A DNA stretch of 64,000 bases from NCBI GenBank assembly GCA_947499095.1, contig CANMMR010000006.1, positions 1 through 64,000 of the forward strand, given 5' to 3'. The stretch comes from an uncultured Erythrobacter sp. Lineage in GTDB: Bacteria > Pseudomonadota > Alphaproteobacteria > Sphingomonadales > Sphingomonadaceae. Below, in pieces: positions 33,819 to 45,728 of the stretch (position 1 is the first letter of the stretch; each line of letters opens with the position of its first letter). The position numbers and the translations under genes are program-made. The notes beneath the pieces were generated by a model, which worked only from the letters and a program-made list of their open reading frames with translations, was not told where the DNA came from and searched no databases.

Positions 33819-36314
33819 ATGAAGTTCAAGTATCTCCTGGCTGCCTCCGTAGTCAGCACCGCAAGTGCAATGGTCGCCGCACCGGCTGCCGCACAGTCGA
33901 CCGGTTCGGTCGAATTCGAAGACGATGTGATCGTCGTTTCCGGCGCCCGCAATCAGGACGTGGGCGGCATCGAAGTCCCCGACACGCCCAAGGCCAAGCA
34001 GGAACTCAACGAAGAGATCATCCGTCGCCAGCGCCCCGGCCAGACGGTCAACGACATCGTCAACCTCGTCCCGGGCGTCAGCTTCCAGAACAACGACCCC
34101 TGGGGCTCGTCGGGCGGCAGCTTCACCATTCGCGGCTTCAACGACAGCCGTATTTCGCAGACGCTCGACGGTCTGCCGCTGAACGATTCGGGCAACTACG
34201 CGCTCTACACGAACCAGCAGGTCGACCCGGAAGTTCTCGAATCGGTCAACGTCAACCTCGGCGTTACCGACGTCGACAGCCCGACTGCTTCGGCCGTCGG
34301 CGGCACGATCAACATCCGTACGCGTGAACCCGCCGACGAATTCGGCGTGACCATGACGTTGACCGCTGGCGACACTTTCCCCGAAGGCGACAACATCGGT
34401 GTCGACCGTCTCTACGGTCGCGGTTTCGTGATGATCGACACCGGCGATATCACCGGCATGGGCACCAAGGCGTTCGCGTCGGCCAGCTACACGACCTACG
34501 CCAATCCCTTCAACAACTACGGCGAAGTGGAAAAGCAGCAGTACAACGGCCGTATCTGGCAGGACATCGGCAGCAATGGCGATTTCGTTGCCGTTGCCGG
34601 TCATTATAACGAGAACCGCAACAACTTCTTCGGTTCGTTCTTCGTCACCGATATCATCGATGCGATCGAAGCGGGCGACGAGAGCTTCCGCTTCTACAAC
34701 ATCGACTATCCCTGCACCGTGGACAGCGTGCCGGGCGTGTTCGAAACACCGGCGCAGGTTGCAGTCGATGGCTATGTCGATCCCGACGGCGTGAATGGCT
34801 GCGGTGCGGAATTCGAGCGTCGCTACAACCCGTCGAACACCGGCAATATTCGCGGTTCGTCGCGCTTCACCCTGACCCCGGACCTGATCCTGACGATCGA
34901 TCCGAGCTACCAGTACGTAAAGGCCAACGGCGGCGGTAACGAGGAACTGCTCGAAGGTACCCGCGAGTACAACGGACAGCAGTACACCGGCTTCCTGCGC
35001 GGCGGTTACTACTTCGGCCGTGACCTCAACGGCGACGGCGACATGCTCGACGAGATCAGCGGTTTCGATCCGAGCCAGACCCGTACGCACCGTTTCGGCG
35101 TCATCTCGAACCTCGCGTACGAGATCAATGCCGACCACCGCGTTCGTCTGAGCTATACCTATGACGATGCGAACCACCGTCAGACCGGCCAGACCTCGAT
35201 CGCGCGCATCGACGGTGAAATCGTCGACGTTTTCCCGGTCAACGATCCGGTCATCACGGCAGACGGTTTCGAACTGAACAAGCGTAACCGCCAGTCCTAT
35301 GCGACCCTGCATCAGGTGTCGGGCGAATATCGCGGTCGCTTCGGCAACCTCACGACCGTGCTTGGCCTGCGTGCACCGTTCTTCAAGCGCGAGCTGAACC
35401 AGCTCTGCTACACGACCAGTGCTTCGGGCTTCGTCGACTGCTTCGAAAACCAGGATGCCGCTGCTTACGAAGCAGCCAATCCGAATGCAGCACCGCCGAT
35501 CTCGGTCACCTACAAGTACGACAAGCTGCTTCCGAACGTGGGCGCGGTATACGAATTCGGCGATGCGTCGATTTTCGGGAACTATGCCAAGGGCCTTTCG
35601 GTCCCGGGTACGGACGAGCTGTACGACTCGCTCTTCTTCTCGAACAAAACCGACGATTTCCAGCCGGATTCCGAAACCACCGACAGCTTCGACCTCGGCT
35701 TCCGGTATCAGAACGGCCGCGTTCAGGCCCAGATCGCCGGCTGGTACACCAAGTACAGCAACCGCCGTGCCGTGGCTTACGATCCGATCCTCGACGAATC
35801 GATCGCACGTAACCTCGGCCAGGTCGACAAGTACGGTATCGATGGCTCGGTCGCGTTCCAGCCGACCAATAACACGCTGCTCTATGTGTTCGGTTCGATC
35901 AACGAATCGGAAATCAAGAACGACGTGCAGCTCGGCCTGGACGATGACGGCAACCCGATCTTCGCTCCGACTGCCGGCAAGAACGAGAGCGGCACCCCGC
36001 TCTGGTCGGTCGGCGGCCGCGCACAGGGCTCCTTTGGCCCGGTCGAACTTGGCGTACAGGTCAAGCACACCGGCAAGCGCTGGGTGAACGATGTGAACGA
36101 CCTGTCGGTTGGCGGTTACACGCTGGTCGATCTCGACGCTCGCATCCGCCTCGGCGAATACTTCAACGGCCGCGATGCAGCCCTGCAGTTCAACGTCACC
36201 AACCTGTTCGACGAATTCTACGTCGGCGGCTTCGGTGGCGATCTGGACGGCGCCGGTTTCGCGCAGCTGTCGCCGCCGCGTGCAGCCAGCGTGTCGCTGA
36301 TCCTCGGCTACTAA
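33819..36314 (+). CDS. TonB-dependent outer-membrane receptor
   Basis: The 831-residue protein has a signal peptide (LLAASVVSTASAMVAAPAAAQ), a plug domain starting at DDVIVVSGARN with the conserved LVPGVSFQNNDPWGSSGGSF and IRGFNDSRISQTLDGLPLND, and a beta barrel ending in the phenylalanine-free but strand-like SVSLILGY. It takes up a large or scarce substrate with energy from TonB. The substrate is unknown; it does not look like a standard siderophore or B12 receptor. The ATG at 33819 is chosen for the signal peptide. The following intrinsic terminator indicates a single-gene unit. Confidence 0.92.
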   Translation: MKFKYLLAASVVSTASAMVAAPAAAQSTGSVEFEDDVIVVSGARNQDVGGIEVPDTPKAKQELNEEIIRRQRPGQTVNDIVNLVPGVSFQNNDPWGSSGGSFTIRGFNDSRISQTLDGLPLNDSGNYALYTNQQVDPEVLESVNVNLGVTDVDSPTASAVGGTINIRTREPADEFGVTMTLTAGDTFPEGDNIGVDRLYGRGFVMIDTGDITGMGTKAFASASYTTYANPFNNYGEVEKQQYNGRIWQDIGSNGDFVAVAGHYNENRNNFFGSFFVTDIIDAIEAGDESFRFYNIDYPCTVDSVPGVFETPAQVAVDGYVDPDGVNGCGAEFERRYNPSNTGNIRGSSRFTLTPDLILTIDPSYQYVKANGGGNEELLEGTREYNGQQYTGFLRGGYYFGRDLNGDGDMLDEISGFDPSQTRTHRFGVISNLAYEINADHRVRLSYTYDDANHRQTGQTSIARIDGEIVDVFPVNDPVITADGFELNKRNRQSYATLHQVSGEYRGRFGNLTTVLGLRAPFFKRELNQLCYTTSASGFVDCFENQDAAAYEAANPNAAPPISVTYKYDKLLPNVGAVYEFGDASIFGNYAKGLSVPGTDELYDSLFFSNKTDDFQPDSETTDSFDLGFRYQNGRVQAQIAGWYTKYSNRRAVAYDPILDESIARNLGQVDKYGIDGSVAFQPTNNTLLYVFGSINESEIKNDVQLGLDDDGNPIFAPTAGKNESGTPLWSVGGRAQGSFGPVELGVQVKHTGKRWVNDVNDLSVGGYTLVDLDARIRLGEYFNGRDAALQFNVTNLFDEFYVGGFGGDLDGAGFAQLSPPRAASVSLILGY

Positions 36315-36360
36315 GCCTATAACGGAACCGGGGCACGCATCCCGGGCCGATATACACTGG

Positions 36361-36392
36361 GGGCGGCTTTCTTTCGGGAAGGCCGCCCTTTT
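36361..36392 (+). terminator. Intrinsic terminator after the TonB-dependent receptor
   Basis: GGGCGGC (36361-36367) pairs perfectly with GCCGCCC (36382-36388) across a 14-base loop, followed by TTTTC. Confidence 0.85.
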
Positions 36393-36407
36393 CATGTCTG
36401 CTGGGGA

Positions 36408-39221
<2,814 letters not shown>

Positions 39222-39265
39222 GCTGTCCTCGTGCAGCGTTCAACGATCCTACCCCGGGGCTCGGC

Positions 39266-39291
39266 GGAACACGCGGGGCGAGTGGACCGTT
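39266..39291 (+). promoter_or_regulatory. Sigma-EcfG-like promoter before the TonB-like gene
   Basis: GGAAC (39266-39270), 17 bases, CGTT (39288-39291) is a full match to the alphaproteobacterial sigma-EcfG consensus. The start would be near 39298, only about three bases before the ATG at 39301, implying an almost leaderless transcript. This fits the absence of a ribosome binding site there. Confidence 0.45.
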
Positions 39292-39300
39292 CCAGAACCC

Positions 39301-40032
39301 ATGGGAAACGAAGCGACGCGCTACGCAAGGATCAGGAGAAAGCCCAATCCGTGGGTTATCCTCGCCATCGTGCTGATTCATTTGGGCATCTTCTACGTAC
39401 TCATGCGTAGTCTGGCGCCGAATGCAGTCGCGACGGTCGAGGAAAGCGTCGTTTCCGCCTTTACCGTCACCGTCACTGCGCCGCCCGAACCCGAGCCGGA
39501 AGTGCCGCAGCCGGAGCCGGAAGGCGATCAGGGCGATCCCGGGCGTGAAGCGGTGGCGAAACCGGTTACGGCGCCCACACCGAAGCGTCCGCTGCGTGAG
39601 GACCGGCCCGCTCCGCGCGCGGCCTCGACCGGCACTGCGGATACCTCAGGCGCAACCGAGGCGGGCGACGGAACGGGCGCTGCCGGGTCGGGGCTCGGCA
39701 CGGGCAGCGGGAATGGGGGTACCGGTCGTGGCGGCGGAGGAGCGGTGACGAAGCCGGAGATCATCTCCGGAGCGCTCAATTCGGCGCGCGATTTTCCCAT
39801 CCCGCCCGGCGGGCGCGAAGCGCGGATCGGGACGTCGGTGATCGTGAAGGTGACGGTGCTGCCGAGCGGACGCGCGACAGATTGCTCGGTCTATCGCTCG
39901 AGCCCGTTTCCCGATACAGACGCCGCAGTCTGCCGCCTGGTGGTCGAGCGACTACGTTTCCGCCCGGCGACCAATGCCAATGGCGAGCCGGTGGCAGCGC
40001 CGTTCTATTACCAGCAGCGATTCTTCAATTAA
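39301..40032 (+). CDS. TonB-like energy transducer protein
   Basis: The 243-residue protein has one N-terminal membrane helix (WVILAIVLIHLGIFYVLM), a proline-glutamate-rich linker (PEPEPEVPQPEPE), a glycine-serine run and a C-terminal TonB-type domain with VIVKVTVLPSGRATDCSVYRS and YYQQRFF. It probably couples the proton-motive force to TonB-dependent receptors such as the one at 33.8-36.3 kb. No exbB/exbD is adjacent, so it would share those of another locus. The ATG at 39301 fits the helix; there is no clear ribosome binding site. Confidence 0.85.
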   Translation: MGNEATRYARIRRKPNPWVILAIVLIHLGIFYVLMRSLAPNAVATVEESVVSAFTVTVTAPPEPEPEVPQPEPEGDQGDPGREAVAKPVTAPTPKRPLREDRPAPRAASTGTADTSGATEAGDGTGAAGSGLGTGSGNGGTGRGGGGAVTKPEIISGALNSARDFPIPPGGREARIGTSVIVKVTVLPSGRATDCSVYRSSPFPDTDAAVCRLVVERLRFRPATNANGEPVAAPFYYQQRFFN

Positions 40033-40043
40033 CTTTCCGCTGA

Positions 40044-42599
40044 TCAGGCAGCAGGTTCATACTCAGAGAGGATGCGGGAAAGCTCTTCGCGGCCGTAAGG
40101 CTTGGTCAGCACGCCGTGAGCGCCAAGCTCTGCCAGCCGGTCCTGCATTTCGCCGTATCCGGTGGCAAGCCAGAACGGGATGCCGAGTTTCACAAGCTCC
40201 TGCGCCACACGCTCGCTCGACTCCTGGCCCAGGTTGAAGTCGAGGATCCCAAGTTCAGGAGCGTTCTTGCGAATGGCGTCGAGCGCGCCGGTGACATTGC
40301 TCTCAACATCGACCGTCGGCACGCCGAGAGCGCGAAGACAGTCCTCGGTATCCAGCGCGATCAGCATGCTGTCTTCGACCAGCAAGACCCTCTCCGGAAG
40401 GTGGCCCAGTCCGTCGTCCTGCGGTTTCACGGCGCTGGTCGGACTCGGCGTCTCTCCCCGCGATGCCCATTCAATGAAGCGCTCGGGCACGCAGAACCGC
40501 GCCCTTACGCCTTCCAGCTTGTATTCGATACTCGCATCGCCGCCGAGTTCGTGCGGCAGCGAGCGTTCGATGATCGTGCTGCCGAAACCGCGCCGCTTGG
40601 GCGGCTTGACCGGCGGACCGCCGCTTTCGCGCCACAGGATTTCCAGATCGCCGGTATCCCCCCGCCGGACATCGATTTTCAGTTGTCCGGTCGAATCGCT
40701 GAGCGATCCGTATTTCGCCGAATTGGTAATCATCTCGTGGATGACGAGCGCGAGAACGGTATAAGCTTCCGGCGTAATCATCGCCTCCGGCCCGTTGATC
40801 TCCAGCCGTTCTCCCTTGTCGGCAAGATAGGCCTGGGCTTCGGAATCGATCAGCTCCGAAAGCGGGGCTGAACTCCAGTTCCCTTTGGTGATATTGTCGT
40901 GCGCCATCGCGAGCGAACCGATGCGCCCGCCGACGATTTCGGCGAAATTGTCGACGTCTTTCGCATCGCCCTTCGACTGATTGATCAGGCCGCGAATAAG
41001 GTTGAGGATGTTGCGGACCCGGTGGTTCAGTTCGGCGATCAGGAGTTCCTGCTTCTCCTGAGCCCTGGCCCGCTCCTGCATCGCCTCGTCGGTGACGCGC
41101 AGGATGATCTCGAGCAGCGTGACGCGCAGGCCCTCGGCAATCTGCTTCTCGGATGCCGTCCACGGGGAAGACCTACCCTCGACCGTTTCCTGCCAGGCCT
41201 CGAAGCTCTTGCGCGGGGTCAGTCGCGCGCCGTTCGGTCCGTATTCGACAGGCTTTTCCGGATTGCCCGCCCAAGTCACGACCTGGCTCAGCGGTTTGCG
41301 CCAGAGCACCAAATAGTCGCGTGGGGTGCGCGACACCGGGATAGCCATCGCGCCGACTGCGCGGTCGGCAAAACGCTCGGCCCTCGGGATGCGTTCGGCG
41401 ATCGCGTCGGTGGTAAAGATGCGGCTGGTTGCCGCTGCGTTGAGCGAACCCACGATGGCACGGAACTCTTCCTCGTTCGGTGCCGAGCCGCGGGCATTGT
41501 AGATATCGTCGATGAAGACGCTGGCCCCGTCGTGCTCGACGATGCGCTGGATCAGCGGATCGATCGTCGGCAGGCTTTCGGAGAGCGACTGGCCAGCAGC
41601 GATGTCGCGCATCAGGCGGTCGTGCACCTTGCGACCTTCTTCGCGAACCGCTTCTTCCTGGCTGGCGATTACGCGCTCGAGGGTCAGGGAGAATAGCTCG
41701 GAAAACAGTTCCGCGCCGGTGCGCTGCGAATATGGAAGCAGCTTGGGGCTGTAATGGTGGCAGGCGAACAGGCCCCACAACTTGCCGCCGATGATGATCG
41801 AGATCGACAGCGAGGCGCCGACGCCCATGTTTTTCAGATATTCGATATGGATGGGCGAGACGGCGCGTAGCGTGCTCATGCTGAGGTCGAGAGGTTCGCC
41901 GTCGAGCGAGACGCCGGGCTCGATCGGGACAGGCTCGGCATTTACATCGCTGATGATGCGGAAGCGATTGCGAACGTAGAGCTCGCGCGCCTGCGCGGGA
42001 ATGTCGGTTTTCGGATAGCGCAGGCCGTGAAAGCCTTCCAGATCCTCCCGTTTCGCCTCGGCCACGACTTCGCCCGACAAGTCGTCATGGAATTTGTAGA
42101 CCATGACCCGGTCGATATCGAGGCTGTGGCGCAACTGGCGCGCTGCTTCGCCGACAAGAGCCGGTACATCCCTGAACTTGTCGAACCGGCCCAGCACAGG
42201 GCGCAGCGCAGCCAATTGGCGGTCGAGCTCGCCTTCCAAGTACGGCTCGATTTCCAGAACGGTGTAATTGCCCGTGGAGTGGATGGCGCAGTCGAACTTC
42301 TCGCCATTGCCGAACAAATCGAATCTGAACATCCGTTCGACCTGATCGGAATGGGAGACTTGCGAGGCAAGGCTGCGAAGGCGCTGCATTGCATTGGGCG
42401 GCACGATGTCCGTGAGTGCCAAGCCCAATTCGATCGGCTTATCGATGCCGGTGACTTCGGCGAAGTTTGCCGAATAATGCGACACGAACCAGTCGGCATT
42501 GAATGCGACGAGCGCGCCGAACGGCTGGATCGCACCCAGCTGGTGGATCGGCTCGCGATCGCAATTAGTCAAATCGACATCGTAATTGGCGGCTTTCAT
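40044..42599 (-). CDS. bphP: Bacteriophytochrome histidine kinase with C-terminal receiver domain
   Basis: The 851-residue protein has PAS2-GAF-PHY photosensory domains: the biliverdin-binding Cys13 in LTNCDREPIHQLG, the DIP motif YPKTDIPAQAR in the GAF domain, and the PHY tongue around RLTPRKSFEAW. A HisKA_2/HWE kinase follows (LIAELNHRVRNILNLIRGL, with HEMITNSAKYGSLS), then a receiver domain from about residue 735 (RVLLVEDSMLIALDTED, phospho-aspartate in LGILDFNLGQ). It senses red/far-red light. The ATG is in a four-base overlap with bphO, so chromophore and apoprotein synthesis are coupled. The fused receiver is a less common arrangement. Confidence 0.94.
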   Translation of the reverse strand: MKAANYDVDLTNCDREPIHQLGAIQPFGALVAFNADWFVSHYSANFAEVTGIDKPIELGLALTDIVPPNAMQRLRSLASQVSHSDQVERMFRFDLFGNGEKFDCAIHSTGNYTVLEIEPYLEGELDRQLAALRPVLGRFDKFRDVPALVGEAARQLRHSLDIDRVMVYKFHDDLSGEVVAEAKREDLEGFHGLRYPKTDIPAQARELYVRNRFRIISDVNAEPVPIEPGVSLDGEPLDLSMSTLRAVSPIHIEYLKNMGVGASLSISIIIGGKLWGLFACHHYSPKLLPYSQRTGAELFSELFSLTLERVIASQEEAVREEGRKVHDRLMRDIAAGQSLSESLPTIDPLIQRIVEHDGASVFIDDIYNARGSAPNEEEFRAIVGSLNAAATSRIFTTDAIAERIPRAERFADRAVGAMAIPVSRTPRDYLVLWRKPLSQVVTWAGNPEKPVEYGPNGARLTPRKSFEAWQETVEGRSSPWTASEKQIAEGLRVTLLEIILRVTDEAMQERARAQEKQELLIAELNHRVRNILNLIRGLINQSKGDAKDVDNFAEIVGGRIGSLAMAHDNITKGNWSSAPLSELIDSEAQAYLADKGERLEINGPEAMITPEAYTVLALVIHEMITNSAKYGSLSDSTGQLKIDVRRGDTGDLEILWRESGGPPVKPPKRRGFGSTIIERSLPHELGGDASIEYKLEGVRARFCVPERFIEWASRGETPSPTSAVKPQDDGLGHLPERVLLVEDSMLIALDTEDCLRALGVPTVDVESNVTGALDAIRKNAPELGILDFNLGQESSERVAQELVKLGIPFWLATGYGEMQDRLAELGAHGVLTKPYGREELSRILSEYEPAA

Positions 42600-43138
42600 G
42601 CGGCGGCCCTTTCGGTCGCTGAGCGCTGAACCGCAAGGAAAATGTCGAACACCCGGCGCGCACCGCGGATGGCGTGCTTATGCGTTGCTTCGTCCATGGG
42701 GACTTCTATGCGCGGGCGTAGCTCCGCCCAATAATGCGGCATGGCTTCGTCACCGAGAAAGCGATCCGCGCCGCGCAGCCCCGCCTTGCGGCGTCGGTGC
42801 AGCAAGGCCCGGTTACCGAGCGAGGACCCGGCGAGCGTCCATGCGATGCCCCAAGCCTCGCGCGGGTCTTCCGCCTCGAACGTCGGCACATCGTCGATCG
42901 GCCGAGCGCCGAGCTCTCTAAGGTCTTCCCGGATCAGCGCAGTCTGGTTTGGCGGCAGGGGGGCGGTCGCATGCGCTGACAGCCAGCTTTCGACCGGGGA
43001 GCGCACGGCAAGTTGGATCCGCAGGAATTGGTCATACTGCGTGCCCTCGGCCAGAGGGGATAATTCCCGGTCGAGCGCATCGTGCTGGAAGCGTGTGGCT
43101 GCATTCAAATCGGTGCGGAGCGTGGTTCGCTCAGTCAT
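42596..43138 (-). CDS. bphO: Heme oxygenase (BphO), biliverdin supply for bacteriophytochrome
   Basis: The 180-residue protein has a heme-oxygenase-type fold: the N-terminal RFQHDALDRELSPLAEG contains the proximal histidine, and AWGIAWTLAGSSLGNRAL contains the distal-helix glycines. It opens heme to biliverdin IXalpha for BphP. The stop overlaps the bphP start (ATGA). A site resembling a sigma-EcfG promoter (GGAAC-N16-AGTT, 43254 to 43230 on the minus strand, one -10 mismatch) lies upstream, so stress or light control is possible. Confidence 0.88.
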   Translation of the reverse strand: MTERTTLRTDLNAATRFQHDALDRELSPLAEGTQYDQFLRIQLAVRSPVESWLSAHATAPLPPNQTALIREDLRELGARPIDDVPTFEAEDPREAWGIAWTLAGSSLGNRALLHRRRKAGLRGADRFLGDEAMPHYWAELRPRIEVPMDEATHKHAIRGARRVFDIFLAVQRSATERAAA

Positions 43139-43283
43139 GGAACGGTTGGGTCCCCCAAAAATCGGACTTTTCCCTCCGCGACGGCCTAACCCGCCTGCGA
43201 CGCGGGATAGGGGATGATGCCGATCTCAAACAACTGCGCAGGGCAGCTTCTGTTCCGGGAAGTGGGCAGTTTTCGGCTGGTGG

Positions 43284-43595
43284 TCAGTCGCCGCTCTTGT
43301 CGGCCAACATGCGCTGGCCCTGGCTGGCGATGGCCTTGGCGACCACCGGCTCCACAAAAGAAAGTGCCGGGGGCAGATTCACTTCGAAAACGACTTGGTT
43401 TTCCTCGATCAACACCTTGCCGACCACGCGCTGGCCCATGGTCGAAACCGACAGGTTCATGCAGTCCTCGTCCGGCCAGCTCGTTTCCACCTCGGCCATG
43501 CCGCCGGGGACGAAGTCGCGGATCTTGTGCGAGCGCGATTTCAGGCGGTTGCGGACGGTGTCCTTGGGCAAATCGTGGGCGATGGGAACGCGCAT
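43284..43595 (-). CDS. PHA-granule-region family protein (PF09650-like)
   Basis: The 103-residue protein fits the polyhydroxyalkanoic acid system family: HDLPKDTVRNRL, IRDFVPGGMAEVETSWP and VVFEVNLPPALSFVEP are typical. Members are found near PHA granule genes, and their role is not established. Its start overlaps the stop of the XpaC-like gene by one base, linking it to the telA operon. Confidence 0.8.
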   Translation of the reverse strand: MRVPIAHDLPKDTVRNRLKSRSHKIRDFVPGGMAEVETSWPDEDCMNLSVSTMGQRVVGKVLIEENQVVFEVNLPPALSFVEPVVAKAIASQGQRMLADKSGD

Positions 43596-44353
43596 CAGCT
43601 CTTGTCCTCCAATTGCGGGCTGGTCTCGGTGCCGGCGCCGAACTTGTAATCGAGATAGCGATGCTTGATCGCCAGATCGTCGAGCGAACCTTCGGCCAGT
43701 TGGCGGGTGATCGAATCGATCTCGCCGCTAATTTTGCCAAGGCTCTCGGTCAGTTGCTCGTCGGGCGTTATCCCCGCGCGCTTTTCGGTGCGGAGGTGCG
43801 CCGGGATCTTGCGATAGCTGTCGATCATTTCCGGCAGCTGCTCGCCCACCAAGCTGCGGACTTCGCGCGCCTTGGGATGGTTCTGATCGAGCCCTTCCAG
43901 CTGAAGCCCCAACGCGTCCAGCTGCACCCCCATGTCGTTGACGATGGTCGCGGCCGGCGGGGGCAGGGCGGGGCGCTGGGCTTCCAGCCACAGTTCGGTC
44001 CGCCCGACCATCTGCTGGACATTGCCCTTGTTGATGTCCGCGCGTTGCGGGGTCTTCACCTTGGGGAAGCTGGAAAACAGCGCGACCGCGATCGCGGTGG
44101 CCACGACAACGGCCATCACGCCCCAGAAACCGATACCGCTGAACATGGCCCCGGCGATGCCCGCGCCCACCCAGATCGCGAAGACGGCGAGCACGATATT
44201 GCGCACGCGCAGCCACAGGTTCTTCTGCTTCAGCCTGGCCGAACCTTCACCGATCGACGGCGCGCGGCGGTGTCGGCCGCCCGCGCGATTGTCGTCGCGC
44301 AAGATGCGGCCCTGCTCGATCAGGCGCTCGCTATCGCGGGTTAGGTCGTTCAC
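43595..44353 (-). CDS. XpaC-like membrane protein, partner of TelA
   Basis: The 252-residue protein has a basic N terminus, two membrane helices at about residues 50-92 and a coiled soluble domain that resembles the XpaC / 5-bromo-4-chloroindolyl phosphate hydrolysis family. That family is commonly encoded next to telA-type genes, as here, where telA lies ten bases upstream. The biochemical role is not known. Confidence 0.65.
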   Translation of the reverse strand: MNDLTRDSERLIEQGRILRDDNRAGGRHRRAPSIGEGSARLKQKNLWLRVRNIVLAVFAIWVGAGIAGAMFSGIGFWGVMAVVVATAIAVALFSSFPKVKTPQRADINKGNVQQMVGRTELWLEAQRPALPPPAATIVNDMGVQLDALGLQLEGLDQNHPKAREVRSLVGEQLPEMIDSYRKIPAHLRTEKRAGITPDEQLTESLGKISGEIDSITRQLAEGSLDDLAIKHRYLDYKFGAGTETSPQLEDKS

Positions 44354-44363
44354 GTGTCCGGCC

Positions 44364-45578
44364 TCAGTTCTCGATGCTCAGCAGGCCGGAGTCAGCGACC
44401 TGCTGTTGTGCCTGGGCCTGGCCTTCAGCGCGGGCGATATAGCCTTTCGACTTCTCAACCTCCTGCCCCAGCAGCGTGACGGTCTGCTTCATCGAATCCA
44501 GCGCGCGGATCTTGAACTCGTCCACCTCGTCCATCGTGTCGTAGATGTTCTGGAAAGCGCGTTGCAGCGTTTCCAGCGGGATCGTGCTGGCCGCGGCCTG
44601 CTCGTGGATCTTGCCGGTCTGGTCGCGCAGCATCGTGCTGGTGCTATCGATGATCCCCGCGGTCGTATCATTCAATGCCGTGATCTGGCCGAGCACGAGG
44701 CGCTGGTTGGTCATCGCTTCCGCCACCGTCACCGCCGTGCGCAGCGCGCCGACGGTGGTGGTGCTGGCGCGATCCACGCCCTTGACCAGCTCGACATTGT
44801 TTTTCTTCACGAGGTCGAGCGCGAGATAACCCTGCACGCTCACCGCCATCTGCGTGAGCAAATCCTGTGTGCGCTGGCGGACATAGAACAACGCGGTTTC
44901 GCGCACGGCCTTGGCTTTCGCCGGATCGGTCGCGTCGAGTTCGGTGGCCTTCTCCTCCAGCTTGGCGTCGAGCGTGTTGGAGATGTGGATCATCTGTTCC
45001 AGATTGCCCATCGCCTCCCACAGCTTCTGGCGTTCCACATCGATCGCGGCATTGTCCATGATCAGCTCGTCCTTGCCGCTGGCGAGGTTGGAGAGGATCG
45101 ACTGGATGTGGGTCTGCGCGCTCTGGTAGCTGCGGAAGTAATTAGTCAGCTTGTTGCCAAAGGGGATGATGCCGAGGATCTTGCGCGTGCCCGACAGCTT
45201 GCCGCGCTTGCCGGGATCGAGATCCTCCACGACGCGGCGCAGTTCGGCGAGGTTCGCGCCGACGCCTTCGTCCTTGTCCATCGCGCGCACGGGGCGGTCG
45301 AGGAAGCGGTTGGACATGCCGGCCGCCGCCATGATTTCCTTGCGGCCCATGTTGGTGAGCTGGTCCACCTTCTTGCCGAATTCGGGCGAATTGGCGTCGG
45401 CGGAGATCAGATCCTGGACAAAACCGTCGACCTTGGTTTCCAGCTTGCTCTTGGTCTCTTCGGATACGGGAACGAGGCCGGCCGCTTTTTCGGGCGCGAC
45501 CTGCGGCACCGGATCGGGCGGCGTCAGGTCGAATTCGGTCGCTGTGGCAGTCGCGGTTTGCGTCTTGCTGTCGCTCAT
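44364..45578 (-). CDS. telA: Toxic anion resistance protein TelA
   Basis: The 404-residue soluble protein is mainly helical, with TelA signatures [20 protein letters not shown] near residue 130, [20 protein letters not shown] and [18 protein letters not shown]. TelA proteins are linked to tellurite and toxic-anion resistance and to the cell envelope. The ATG at 45578 is chosen because the upstream in-frame stretch is unconserved. It heads a telA-xpaC-PHA-type operon. Confidence 0.88.
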   Translation of the reverse strand: MSDSKTQTATATATEFDLTPPDPVPQVAPEKAAGLVPVSEETKSKLETKVDGFVQDLISADANSPEFGKKVDQLTNMGRKEIMAAAGMSNRFLDRPVRAMDKDEGVGANLAELRRVVEDLDPGKRGKLSGTRKILGIIPFGNKLTNYFRSYQSAQTHIQSILSNLASGKDELIMDNAAIDVERQKLWEAMGNLEQMIHISNTLDAKLEEKATELDATDPAKAKAVRETALFYVRQRTQDLLTQMAVSVQGYLALDLVKKNNVELVKGVDRASTTTVGALRTAVTVAEAMTNQRLVLGQITALNDTTAGIIDSTSTMLRDQTGKIHEQAAASTIPLETLQRAFQNIYDTMDEVDEFKIRALDSMKQTVTLLGQEVEKSKGYIARAEGQAQAQQQVADSGLLSIEN

Positions 45579-45728
45579 GGTCGCGCGGGTCTCCCGGTTA
45601 CAGGCGCTGAGGTTCTCCACCTGTATTAGGATCGTAAGACACGATCTTCAAGGCGGGATCGCAATCCTGCGCGCAGCGACGCGCGTTCGGCAAGCATTTT
45701 CGGCGGTGGTCGTGCCGCGCAGGGCCTG

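Noticed and set aside
33747..36395. 882-codon minus-strand frame opposite the TonB-dependent receptor
   Set aside because: Valine- and aspartate-rich antisense frame without family features; the receptor is clear.
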